64,000 nt of DNA from the NCBI RefSeq assembly GCF_001577835.2, contig NC_029519.1, positions 81,274,842 to 81,338,841 on the forward strand, in the 5' to 3' direction. The notes under the pieces were generated by a model that was given only the letters and a program-made list of their open reading frames with translations, did no database searches and was not told where the DNA came from. Numbering within the stretch: position 1 is the first letter of the stretch; the number at the start of each line of letters is the position of its first letter. Made by a program: the position numbers and the translations under genes. This stretch comes from Coturnix japonica (taxonomy: Eukaryota > Chordata > Aves > Galliformes > Phasianidae). Below, piece after piece: positions 46,001 to 55,969 of this stretch.

Positions 46001-49000
46001 CTCCACGCCGACTTTTGGGCTGTGCATCTACCCAAGGCCTGGCTGGCTTGTGGGAAGGAAGAGGGCTTGAGTCTGAAGAGCTGATCATAATGTCAGTGCT
46101 GGCCTTTGTCGTGCTGCACGTCTGAGAAGTCTTGGGACATCTCTGCTCTGGTTCCTCTGCCTGTGAAAATGTGGATGCTTTGGATACAAGCTGCTGGGAT
46201 TCAAGAATCTTAGAAGAGTTACTGTTTTATCTATGGAAGGTGCTGAGTCATGAAATCGTAGGATCTCTAAGGTTGGAAGAGATCTCTGAGATCCCAAATC
46301 CAACCCCAAATCATCCCACTGTGCCCACTGACCACATCCCTCATTGCTACATCTCCATGGTTCTGGAGCACCTCCAGGGGTGGTGAACCCCTGGGCAGCT
46401 GTGCCAGTGCCTGGCTGCTCTTTTAAAGAAGATATTTTTCCTAATATACAACCTGAACCTCTTGGGGAGATGCCACTAATTATCACAAGGGCAGAGAAAC
46501 AATGTGGAAGGGCCATTTTTCTGGTCCCCATGGTGGCACTTTCCTAGATGCATCTTCTACTAGAACAGTCAGTGCCCATGTATGGAAAAAAAAATAAAAA
46601 AAAAAATCAAAAAAATGAAAAAGATTTGGTATAAGAGAAATGGGAAAGGAAAAAAAGGAAGCTTCAACCTAAGAGCAGGCTTAAAGGTTTGGCTGGGACA
46701 GAAGTGTTGTTATCCTCCATCAGATAAAGGAGGAGCTGGTATGATAAACTGTGGTGGGTTTATGTGACAGGGTTGGGAGCATCACTGGTATGCAGCGAGA
46801 GGGCAGCAGAATTGTCTTTGTTTTTGGTTTCAGGTGAAATTGTGTGTCCGTCTTTGCAATCTGAATGTAGTTTTTGTGGAGAGCTCGGTGCTCAGGGAGT
46901 GGTTTACCACATCCATTTCCCACTTCATTTGTCCCCTTTCCTTCTGTAAGGCCTTTCTACAAGCAGGGCTGGCCCCCAGTTGCTGTGTACTGCATGTGCC
47001 TTACATTTGTCCTTTGTTGCCTTGCTTTCTGTGAGAAGCATTTTAATAGGAAGATAAAAGGACTTAATTCTTAAGGTGCTGTAGGGAAATTCCCCCCCTG
47101 ATTTTTACTGCACTCAGCAGTGACCTTGGGAGCATCGCTGGGAGTGATGCTATGACACAGCAAGGTGTGCTCAGGAGATGGCTGGAAGAAATGCCAGGGC
47201 TGTGTCTCCTTCATCTGGAGATATTTCATCTCAAGGGCATGAGTTTTCTTCATAGATCTATGGTCACTTGGAGGCGCAGTGGTGGATTGAGCAGTCTGTT
47301 GGTGTGAGCAATTGATTCTGCTTTCAAGTTGGCATCCATCAGCCGGTGGATGGAGGGAGGTCTGATGTCTCAGCAGATCCATCTGGGCTCTGTCCGTGCA
47401 CCTTGGATGCCTCTTACATCGGGTGGTAGAGCTGGTTGGTGTCACTGCTGTCCCCTCTGAGAAGGGAAGATGTGCAGATGTGGTTACAGCACAAGCTGGA
47501 CTTGAGGGGGGTCTGTCAGCCTGGCTGGCAGCTCATGCATCAACTGTGAGTGTTCTTCCTTCCATGGATTCCTGAAGTCTGTGTGTGTGAATAGAGGCTG
47601 CACTTGCCTTTTTTTCTTCAGTGCTGAGCTCCTGTGGGCACAACACCCCTTTCCCCCACAGTGGTTTTGCATGAGAAGCCTTCACATGGTGCCCGATGCA
47701 CCTGATGAGTGCTGAGGCTTCATGGAGGTCCTGGGTGCATTTTAAGGTCTTTTTTTCCAAGTCTTGCAGGAAGGTAGCATCAGGTCACTTCTCTTTCCAT
47801 CATGCTGAAAAGCAAACACTTGATTCTGTCTTCTGGACAAAGTGTGACACAAAACCCAAGGAAAATGGGTGACCAAAGATATGGCCATCTGGGCAGTGGC
47901 TGTAGCAGCCCGATTCCCTTAGACATGAGTTAAATTCCAGGAGTTTCAACCCACAGCACTCAGGAGTGACCTGAGCAGCACAGCATGTACGTGGGGCTCT
48001 TGAGCCCCTTGGACACATGCTTGGCTGAGGTAATCGTGTAGATTGCATCTCTGGCTGGTAACAGTGCCATGGAGCACTGCAAGGCATTGACTATTCTCTC
48101 TCTGGTGAAAGCAGGCTTTGAGCAATGCAAACACAGTTTAACTATGTGAAGCTGACTGAATTCGATAAGTGAGTCCCAAACCCCTAAAAACCATAGGGAC
48201 AGCCAATTGCTCCCTGCTTGGCAGGGCATTAATTATCCAACCTTGTCCTCCTCAGTCCTCACCCGGTGAAACCCATCAGTGCTGTGGTGCAGGAGGTCTC
48301 CAGTGAGAAGCAGCAGCAGAACAAATCCAGTCTGACCACAGCGTTGAGCAACGGCCTGGAGAAGCTGAAGACGGTCACCACGGGCAGCGTTCAGCCTGTG
48401 GCCCCCTTGTCACACCTGGAGAAAACAGATCCAAACAAGGTAAAGGTAGGAGCCATGTGCTGGGGGTGAGGGTTGACATCTCGCCTGCTCATGAGGTTGG
48501 AGATGAAGAAAAATGGTGTTGGAGGATGTGGGATGGGGTGACCAGACTCTCCCAGGGCTTTCATCCTGAGGGATTTTTTGGCTCTTAATTCCATTCTCTC
48601 CCTGTCCTCCACGATGGAGGAGTGGGAAAGCAGCTAATGGAAGGTCTTGTTATGGCAGGCTGGTGGGTTCTTTTGTCTCTGTGCCTTTAGCTTTCATTTG
48701 TTGAGGTTTGATGAAATAGTCTTTGGGGAAACCCTGTTGATTAATCTACTTTGTGGGAGGGCTCCGTGGTCTCTTCTAGCTCCATGGAGTACATCCAGGG
48801 TGCAGTGGGCAGATGTCTGGACAGTTGCTGCTTTGTAATGCAGGATATTCTAGGCTTATCAGGTGGGATTTGGAGGTGACAGATGTAGTAAACACTGAAT
48901 ACTTTGGTGTATTGCTGCACCTTGCAGATGCTAAAGTGAGTCAAGGGAGCAGTGCTTTTCATTCAACTTGCTGAATGTTCCCCTTGGTTTCTACCGCAGG

Positions 49001-49209
49001 ATCCCACCATGTTGGACCAATCAGCCAAGTATTATCACTTGACCCATAATGAACTCATCCAGCTCCTACTGCAGAGAGAGAAGGAGCTGAGTAAGAAGGA
49101 AGAGCACATCCAAGAACTGGAGAATTACATTGACCAGCTGCTGGTGCGCATCATGGAGCAGTCTCCCACACTCCTCCAGATCCCACTGGGGGAGGCCAAG
49201 ACCAAGTAA
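28065..49209 (+). CDS. RAB11FIP5: RAB11FIP5 (Rip11/GAF-1), class I Rab11-family interacting protein, long form
   Basis: Exons: 28065-28450, 35975-36414, 37379-38084, 42460-44961, 48256-48445, 49000-49209; phases 2,1,2,2,0; total 1477 aa. The N-terminal C2 domain (about residues 12-160, WLPTHVQVTVVRARGL onward) binds phospholipid. A conserved block (RNNLTASMFDLSMKDKPRSP, then KKKYDLESASAI and KLRKSSLTQSNTSLGSDS) matches mammalian FIP5. Exon 4 adds 834 acidic, low-complexity residues with four NPF motifs (near 568, 577, 1208 and 1221). The C-terminal Rab11-binding coiled coil is in exon 6 (YYHLTHNELIQLLL, ending QSPTLLQIPLGEAKTK). Known role: Rab11 effector moving recycling vesicles to the apical or plasma membrane. 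The familiar human form is 653 aa, so the exon 4 part should correspond to an alternatively included exon; skipping it keeps the frame because both flanking phases are 2. Confidence 0.95.
28480..29780. repeat. Degenerate minisatellite in RAB11FIP5 intron 1
   Basis: Repeated phrases GGGTGTCACAGGGTCCATGTG, GCCCCAAAAAGGG and ATAGGGAATAGGGTGTCAT alternate through 1.3 kb with a loose period near 55-65 bp. Starts about 30 bp after the exon 1 donor. Confidence 0.8.
29781..30970 (+). other. RAB11FIP5 intron 1, unique part
   Basis: No exon, mobile element or RNA gene recognised in this part of the 7.5-kb first intron. Confidence 0.4.
30980..31160 (-). mobile_element. CR1 3' fragment
   Basis: Reverse-complement CR1 end (AAGGTTGGAGAAGACCTTTA, then CCCATGGTTCTGGAACACCT) in RAB11FIP5 intron 1. 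Confidence 0.88.
31918..32024 (+). mobile_element. CR1 3' end
   Basis: Reads GATGTGGCACTGAGGGATGT to CTTCTCCAACCTCCATGACT and ends GATTCTGATG, in RAB11FIP5 intron 1. Confidence 0.88.
33519..33822 (-). mobile_element. CR1 3' fragment, about 300 bp
   Basis: Starts ATAGAATCGTTCAGGTTGGA and runs into ORF2 3' sequence (TCCACTTCTCCAGACTGAAC). RAB11FIP5 intron 1. Confidence 0.9.
33823..33925 (-). mobile_element. Second CR1 fragment, directly adjoining
   Basis: A new minus-orientation end (GTAGAATCACAGCATGGGTT) starts where the previous copy stops, suggesting one copy inserted into or next to the other. Confidence 0.8.
33955..33996 (+). mobile_element. CR1 tail in opposite orientation
   Basis: GGAGGTCTTTTCCAACCATA followed by GATTCTATG, plus orientation, close to two minus copies. 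Confidence 0.75.
34605..34657 (+). mobile_element. CR1 tail fragment
   Basis: GAGGTCCCTTCCAACCCAAT followed by ATTCTGTGATTT. RAB11FIP5 intron 1. Confidence 0.75.
35448..35588 (+). mobile_element. CR1 3' end
   Basis: Contains GATGTCCCATCCCTAGAGGT, GGGCAGCCTGATCTGGTGGG and the tail TATGATTCTATGATC. RAB11FIP5 intron 1. Confidence 0.85.
35626..35845 (-). mobile_element. CR1 3' fragment
   Basis: Starts ACATCATAGAGTCATTAGGG and continues through CTCCCTGGGCAGGCTGTTGC. It ends about 130 bp before RAB11FIP5 exon 2 and faces the previous copy tail to tail. Confidence 0.9.
40001..40042 (-). mobile_element. Short CR1 tail fragment
   Basis: CAGTCACAGAATGGCTTGGG then TCGGAAGGGACCTCT, the minus-orientation CR1 end. 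Confidence 0.8.
41640..41862 (+). mobile_element. CR1 3' end
   Basis: Ends TTGTGGGTCCATTCCAACCT then ATTCTATGG; upstream AGGTTTGGGTGGTGCTGTGT is also CR1-like. The 5' limit is approximate. Confidence 0.8.
45932..46005 (-). mobile_element. CR1 3' fragment
   Basis: AGAGTCATAGAATTAAAGGT then GGAAGAGACCTTTAGGATGA and GTCCAACTGTCAGCC. Confidence 0.85.
46245..46470 (-). mobile_element. CR1 3' fragment
   Basis: Starts near ATCGTAGGATCTCTAAGGTT and runs through CATGGTTCTGGAGCACCTCC to GATATTTTTCCTAATATACA. Confidence 0.88.
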
Positions 49210-52200
49210 CCTCCGGGCAGAGACCAGGATCACTTACCTAAAGCACTTCCAGTAAACACGCTGCAAACATCCCTGCACTCCCCCCTCCTCTTAAAGAGGG
49301 CTTCTCCAGTGGCTTCTGTTCGCAGAGTTTAGCAGGAATGGTTATCTGCTCCTTCCCAAGTTAAGCTTATCCCAGCTCTGGCTCCAGGGAACTGTAGGGT
49401 GGTGGGCTGTCATTCACCCTATGGGGAGGAGCAGAGCCCTTCTCAGGAGGCAGATGCTTCCTGAGCTTCCTGTCATAACCAAGTGGCATCTTCTCAGGCA
49501 TTCATCCTACCAGTGCTTTAAGTGGTCCATGAACATTTGAGAGCTGGAAACCAGGCGGATTGCCCTTGTCTTCATCCTGCTGCTCTTCTGCCTACACTCT
49601 TTCACAGGCTCTTCTCTGAAGTGGTGTGCTCTGGCTGATGGACAGCGTTAAACTGGCTGACAGAATTGGGGATGCCTAACTCAGTAAGAGTCTACCAGCA
49701 TGTTATTGTCTAGTAGGTCTCCTCAGCAGGGCAGCTGGGGAAGGGGCTGCTGCTGGATGCCTCCTTCCCTTCCTGCCCCATATGTTGTACCTACAAAGGA
49801 AGGCTCAGTCTGAACATCTGGGTCCTCTTTGTGTCAGCACCTGGTGCAGTAAGAGGTGGCACACAAAGCCACAGTGCTGCAGTCAGAGGCTGCAAAGACT
49901 CGAGCCAATATTGCTGTCTGACTGTGAGCTGTGCTGGTTCCTTCTCTGTGTGCATGCAGGGTTGTGATGCTGCCTTAGAGATCCAGCCCCAAACTGAACT
50001 CGCAGAGGAGAGCCAGTGATGGTTTGTGCATCATCAGTGCTGCAGGGGGTCTTGCACAGCACCCAACCCATCACCAGGTGGGCTGGCACCAGTGTGCCTG
50101 GGATATTCCTGTATGCAGAAGCCACAGCTGGATTTTCTGATCAGTATTACACTCCCTCTTCTCTGCATCTGCAGGAATTGCTTTCCACTGGCAGCCCCCT
50201 ATCATTGACTTTGTGTTGTCATTCTCAATGCAACAGGAAAATGCCATATGGACCGAAGCTAGTGTGCAAAGGATGTCTGGCTGCCCAGCCACCTCTATGC
50301 ATGATGTCCCGTTAGGTCAGACATCCACCAAACACATACAAACCACATTCTGTGAAAGCTAGCAATCCAGTAATCGACGCGGATCACTTTCAAGCCAGTA
50401 TTAGTGCCAGAACAGCTAGATTTGTATCACACCTCCACAACAGCATCAGGTCTCTGGGCCCACCCCTAGAAATGCTAGGCCAGCTCCCTCAGGAGTCGAA
50501 TGCTTCTTGCTAACTTGGAGTGACTGTGTGAAGGCCTCTGTGTTTCTTGATGTAATAGATGGTGTTGGTGTGGGATTGGTGAGCGGTGCTCCCAGTTACA
50601 TTGCAGTACAGCGCAGCTTTTGGTTTGGAGGTGCTGGGAAAGGGCATATAAACCTCTTCTTGTGTCAGTATTTTGGCTAGAAGGCGCCCGTGCAGGCAGA
50701 GGGTCAGCCGGTGTGGGACTTGAGCTGTCTCAGCATGTAGGGCCTCTTCTCTCTGCTGCAGATATCCAAAAGTTACTGGGTTTGTTTTAACCTTTGTGTT
50801 CTTTCCTCTTTCCTTACTTCAGCATATGCCATGACTGAAAAAATTGTGCCTTTTACAATAGAACAATGGCAGTTCCCTATGAGAAAAGGCTCTGAAATCC
50901 AGTTCTCAGCTGACTGTAACGCAGCTTGGCCAGCTTTCTGTTCTGCTTGCCTGCTAATTTGAACCAGGTGAGTCTGTTTTCAAGCAGTCAGCAGAGCCTT
51001 CCCATCCCTATGGGCAACTTGTTTTGGTCTTTGACAGAAGCGCTGCGTGGACAGCCCCATGAAGTGGCAGATGTAGATAGAGGAGGTGATAATGAGGGAA
51101 GGTGTGGTGGATATTAGAAGACCAGATGCAGCTGGATAAAGGCAATATTGAGTCACACTCAAAGCCTGGGGCTGACAGAAGTAAGAGGTATCAGCTTAAA
51201 AGATTTGGCATCTCTGCCAGTGACAATATTTGGTCACGTCTAGCTTGCAGACTGTCATATTAACAGGAGGATGTGTTACTCTGGAAGATAGCAGTCATGA
51301 GCCATTAGTTCCTATGTGTGCTTGTCCCTATTAGGGAGCTAATTGGGGTTTTGCACCTCACTACCTGCATCTTTATGTTCCTCCTCCCTCCGTATGTCTC
51401 AGATGCAAGGACTTCAGTTTCTGGGGTAGAATTGAGTCCTGCAGTGGCCCATCCTGGCTTGTTGCTGCCTGACAATCAGCTGCTTCCTTGGGTTTCTCCC
51501 ATCAGTGACAGGCATTGCAGGTGCTCCCCCCACACAAGTGCCAGTGCTTGTAGCTCACTACACCTCCTCTCTGCCTCTCCTCCTCCTCTTCCGTTGCATC
51601 TAACCGCCTCCATACACCCCTCTCTGCCTTAGGCAGCTCTGCCTCTTCTCCCAAAGCTTGAATGTTCTGCACTTTATATATATTCAAGTTGATCTCAGAG
51701 GTCTGTGTCAGGGCCCCTTCAGCAATACGTGCTTCCTTCTGCCACCTGCAGCTCACAAGGCTGTGGAGAGAAGCAAGTGATGGGGACAGCCAAGGCTGCC
51801 ATCATGTTTCATGTCTGTCAGAGCATTTGGAAGCCCAGAGGTACCTACAAACGATGCTCATGTTTAGGAGAAGGCATCTGAAAGGTGCTTTTGTCTTTTC
51901 TTTGTTTCCCCGCCTCACTACTTGGAGAATGTTCCTCTCCTCACCCCTCCCCCCCCCCAGTTATTATTCTCTGCTTTAAAGCAAGCACTACACCACTAAC
52001 AATGCTGAAGCTGGAGTGAGTAACAGGAGGACCGAGCTGCTTTCTCTTAGATGGGAGGGAGAGAGAAGAATAACTGGGGGAAACGTTGTCAAGTTACGTT
52101 CCAAATCCATGTTTAGTGATTATCTTCTAATGGGAGGCGAGCAGCACTGCTCTCAGTGCAGGGTAACACCCAGGGCTGTGCTGCTCTGTGCGGAATGAGC

Positions 52201-52800
52201 AGACAGACAGATGTGAAGGAAGCTGCTTTTGGTGGTTCCATTTTAAACACAGCCACAGCAATAATCGTGTCTTTTGCCTCTCGCATCCCGAGCTGTCCTT
52301 GTCTTTCCACACTCAGACTGTTTGACGGCTTTTCTGCAGGGCGCTGCTGCTGTCATCTGCTCTGCTTTTGTTGTCAGCCCACAACTGGGTTTCTTGATGT
52401 TAAGGAACTCTGGCCAAGTGGTTTATTTTTGTCTTTGCTGTCCCAAAACGATGGGGCAGAAGAGCAGCTGAGGTATATCCTTAAACTGGAACGAACCTGA
52501 AGGGATGTGGATGCCGAAGTATGGTGTAGACCCAGCCATATGCCTTGTCTATGAAGGAACAGCTGCGTTCTGTGTCATAAACGCGGGGTGGAAAACCACC
52601 CCAAAATGGGAGAGCTCAGCATTGGGGGTTTTGAAGTTGTTGATTCCCTGTACTTTGTGTATGCGGGAGGTGGGTTCTGTGTGTTTCATGTTTTAATAGT
52701 TTGCAACTAATGTTTATAAAGAGAGCTTGTTATTTACGTTTTAAGCACTTTAAAAAAAAAAAAAAAAGAAGTAATAATAAAAGTTGTTCAAGCTGTTCCT
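49210..52800 (+). other. RAB11FIP5: Probable RAB11FIP5 3' UTR, about 3.6 kb
   Basis: Repeat-poor, AT-richer sequence downstream of the stop with no CR1 copy and no recognisable exon. Ends with an A run and AATAAA. An unusually CR1-free 3.6 kb in this window supports its being transcribed and constrained, but that is inference. Confidence 0.55.
52776..52781 (+). terminator. RAB11FIP5: Candidate RAB11FIP5 poly(A) signal
   Basis: AATAAA within AATAATAAAAG just after a run of about 15 A. Cleavage expected near 52800. Confidence 0.55.
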
Positions 52801-53965
52801 AGATACTTCTGATTTATTGACAACAGCGTCTGTGCTGATAGCACTTGGACAGTGAGTGACATTTAGCTGTTTATTTTCTGAAGGAGGATGACGGTGCCCA
52901 ACTTTTCCATGCTGATACGTATCATTATTAGTCCCAGTGCACCCGCTGCCACGCGGGGGCTCTGGGGGGTGTTGTTGCTGCAGGATTAGCTTGAGTTCAG
53001 CTCTGAATATTGCCCCTGCGTGAGCTGAGGGCTGTGAGCCCCTGCAAGCTTTCCTATGTGTGCCACAGAGCTGCCCTGGGGGGTTCAGGTCTGCAGCTCC
53101 ATTGTTCGCTGCTGGTTTGGCCCATGCATAGCGGGAGCATAAAGGTTGTGATTGCATTCCTGAGGATTTGTGGGAAAACAGCAGCTGAGGAGAGGGGAGA
53201 GCCCTTGACTGTGTGGTTCTGGGGGAGAATTAGAGCTCACGTTGCATTGGAGGCACCGCACAGATCAGCCTGGGGTGCATGGGGAGGAAGTGCAGCTTTG
53301 TGCCACTGCTTTTACCCACTCCTCTTGGGTACTGAGTGCTCATGTTTCTTTGCTTGGCAGAGGGCTGATCTGGAGCCCAGACCTTTGCCTCCAGCTTCTC
53401 TGCCCTAATCCCACCCACCTGTTTTACCGCTCAGCTGTTTTCCTTCTCAAAGTCTGCTTTTTTTTTTTCCTTCATTCATGCCTTTTCCGTCAGGAGAAAT
53501 TAACTCCCCTTAAGCTTCGTTAAATGACTTTGCTGTCAGCGATGGGAGAGTTGTGTTAGCTCTAATCCCAGTTTGTTTTTCCTCCTGCCAGCCCACAAGC
53601 CGTTATGTAGCTCAGCACCTGTCCAGGGATCATGTTAGATTCATGAAATGCTGAGCACGGCGCTGTGCGGGGTCAGGGCAATGAGCTGTGACCCCCTTGA
53701 AAGGCTGTGCTGAGTAAAGGCAGCCTGAAATGATGAGGTTAGATGGGCTCTGCAGATGGCGGAGTGAATGGAGCAGAGCGGCTGTAATTAGAAGGTGGGC
53801 TTGTTGGAGGCTGTCAGGTCCAAAAAAAAAGAGAGATTTTAAGGCTTTAGCGCTGCTGAAACAGACAGGATTACACTGAATCTCCGCCTGCTTTGAAAGC
53901 TTCAACACTTGAGTTGGGACTTTGATGCAAATAAGCCTCAGTGCTACAGGAATGATAGAATTATA
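52801..53965. other. Intergenic spacer
   Basis: Between RAB11FIP5 and SFXN5. No gene or mobile element recognised. Confidence 0.4.
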
Positions 53966-54030
53966 CAGCCATAGAATCACAAAGATTGGAAAAGACCGCA
54001 AAACTCACCAAGTCCAACCGTCAGCCTAAA
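53966..54030 (-). mobile_element. CR1 3' fragment
   Basis: CAGCCATAGAATCACAAAGA then TTGGAAAAGACC and AAGTCCAACCGTCAGCC. Confidence 0.85.
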
Positions 54031-54677
54031 GAAGAAGAGCTGGCTGGGTTTGTTGTTTGAAGCCTGAGTTGTGCAGCCCGACGCAAGTTTTTTCTTCTTC
54101 AAATCTGGCTTTGCAGATGGAAGCCGACAAGAAACGTTCGTGCAACTTTCTCCCAGAGCCAGCAGGCAGCCCAGCTCCGCACCCAGCTGTCACGTGCGAG
54201 GCGGCCGTCAGACCCCAAATCTCACTTGGGTTCCAGACAAGTTTGCTCCGTAGCTGAAGGTTTTGTTCCTCCCCCTGCCAAAATGGAAATAAATACCAAT
54301 ATTGAGTTAACAGTTGCTGATCTAGGGAAGGAAACACCCCCCCCTACACACATACACCCCCCCCCCCTTCTCTTCCCCAAGCCACTGAAATGCAACTTGT
54401 CAGTCTGAATGGATCTGGTTAGATTGATATCAGCCAAAGAATTGATATTCTTTCTGGTATTTAACCAAAAAAGTGATAGTCTTATGTCACTCCAAATGTG
54501 GTTTTAGATAAACAGATTCTCTCCCCTCTGTTGTTATAAAACATTTAGCGTGTCAACATTAGGGATCGTATCAATTATCTGGCTCGAACTGCAATGGGGA
54601 GGGAGGGGGGTTTCCCTGGTATAGAAACGGAGAGATTTGGGTTATAATATATACTTACAGCAGAGCCCTAATGATTT

Positions 54678-55310
54678 TCATAGAATGATAGAACGGCCTG
54701 GGTTGAAAAGGGCCACAAGGATCATCTGGTTCCAACCCCCTGCTATGTGCAGGGTCACCAACCAGCAGCCCAGGCTGCCCAGAGCCACATCCAGCCTGGC
54801 CTTGAATGCCTGCAGGGATGGGGCATCCACAGCCTCCTTGGGCAACCTGTTCCAGTGCACCACCACCCTCTGGGGGAAAAACTTCCTCCTAAGATCCAAC
54901 TTAAACCTCCCCTGCCTCAGTTTCAAACCATTCCCCCTTGTCCTATCACTGTCCACCAGGACACCCAGGTACCTCTCAGCAGAGCTCCTCTCCAGCAGCT
55001 CATTCCCCAACCTGTACCAGTGCATGCAATTATTCCTCCCTAGATGCAAGACTCTACACTTGCTTTTGTCAAACCCCATCTGGTTTCTCACCACCCAGCT
55101 CTCCAGCCTGTCCAGGTCTCACTGAATGGCAGCACAGCCTTCTGGTGTGTCAACCAATCCTCTCAACTTCATACCATCAGCAAACTGAGGGTGGTCACTA
55201 TCCCCTCATCAAGATCATTGATGGAGATGTTGAACGAGACCAGACCCAGCACCGACCCCTGGGGGACACCAATAGTTACAGGTCTCTAACTAGACAATGA
55301 TGACCCTCAG
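54678..55310 (-). mobile_element. Long CR1 fragment with reverse-transcriptase remnant and internal deletion
   Basis: About 630 bp in minus orientation. From its 5' end (right) it encodes the RT-domain phrase VPQGSVLG and INDLDEG, later [17 protein letters not shown], then jumps from GVLVDS directly to [15 protein letters not shown] and on to [18 protein letters not shown] and the 3' tail. In full CR1 ORF2 some 90 codons separate those blocks, so a segment is missing. The reading frame is otherwise open for 138 codons. It lies upstream of the SFXN5 promoter. Confidence 0.92.
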
Positions 55311-55710
55311 TGCTCCGCCAGTCAGCCAGTTAAATACGAAATGGGATATTACTCATAGCAATAGGATGTTTTGTCCCCTTTTAAGACGGCAATAGGGCTC
55401 CAAGCGGGGTTACACCCTACCCAAAGGAAAACATACCTTAATGACACGCTGTTCTTTGAGATAAGCCGGACATCACACCACAAGGAGGTGATAAGGGTAG
55501 GAATGTCTTATAGAGCCAAGAGATGGGGTTTAAAGGTTTAAGGCCTATGGTTTAAGGCCTGTGGGAGCACTTCAGCATGGGCTGCAACTGGACCTAATGA
55601 AAGGAAGTATTAAGCCATGAAGACGACAAGGTAGGAGGACTGTATTGGGTATAGCCCATTTAGAACATCTGGATGTGTTCTAAAGTGCTTTACAGCCGCT
55701 TCAAGGCCCC
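55311..55710. other. Upstream flank of SFXN5
   Basis: Unique-looking sequence with short direct repeats (GGTTTAAGGCCT occurs twice near 55540-55560). No gene recognised. Confidence 0.4.
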
Positions 55711-55719
55711 GCGCTCACC

Positions 55720-55969
55720 CTGAGCTCTGAGGTGACTCTGTGGTAACTCTGAGGTGACGAGAGACTCCCCCTCAGCTTCCCGCCAAACGCCGCGAGCTCC
55801 CATTGGCTGATCCCTTTCACCTCAGAGTCCGGAAGTGCACTACATATCCCATCGTGCCCCGCGGGAGCTGCGGAGGGCAGTGACCAATCAGAGAGGAGGT
55901 GCCGCAAAGGGGCGGAGCCGGCGGAGGGGGAGGTTGTTTAAAGTGGAGCCCGCAGAACGCAAAAGGGGG
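55720..55969 (+). promoter_or_regulatory. SFXN5: SFXN5 promoter with ETS, ZNF143 and CCAAT motifs
   Basis: CpG-rich. Contains an inverted CCAAT (ATTGGCTGA, 55802), an ETS/GABP-type CCGGAAGTG (55829-55837), a ZNF143/STAF-type site from ACTACATATCCC to ATCGTGC (55839-55857), and a forward CCAAT (GACCAATCAGA, about 55882). All lie 80-170 bp upstream of the ATG. This combination is typical of housekeeping and nuclear-mitochondrial gene promoters. Confidence 0.75.
55839..55857 (+). promoter_or_regulatory. ZNF143 (STAF) binding site
   Basis: Matches the ACTACAnnTCCCAnnrTGC consensus at nearly every fixed position, directly after an ETS site. Binding not tested. Confidence 0.7.

Larger units (their letters stand above)
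44962..48255 (+). other. RAB11FIP5 intron 4
   Basis: 3.3-kb intron between the long exon and the conserved C-terminal exons. Holds two minus-orientation CR1 fragments and an A-rich run near 46583-46625. No coding exon is supported; a 10-nt exon-like segment at 45471 was rejected. Confidence 0.5.

Noticed and set aside
54678-55094. 138-codon minus-strand frame as a host gene
   Set aside because: It is CR1 ORF2 sequence (RT side joined to the 3' part), not a host gene.
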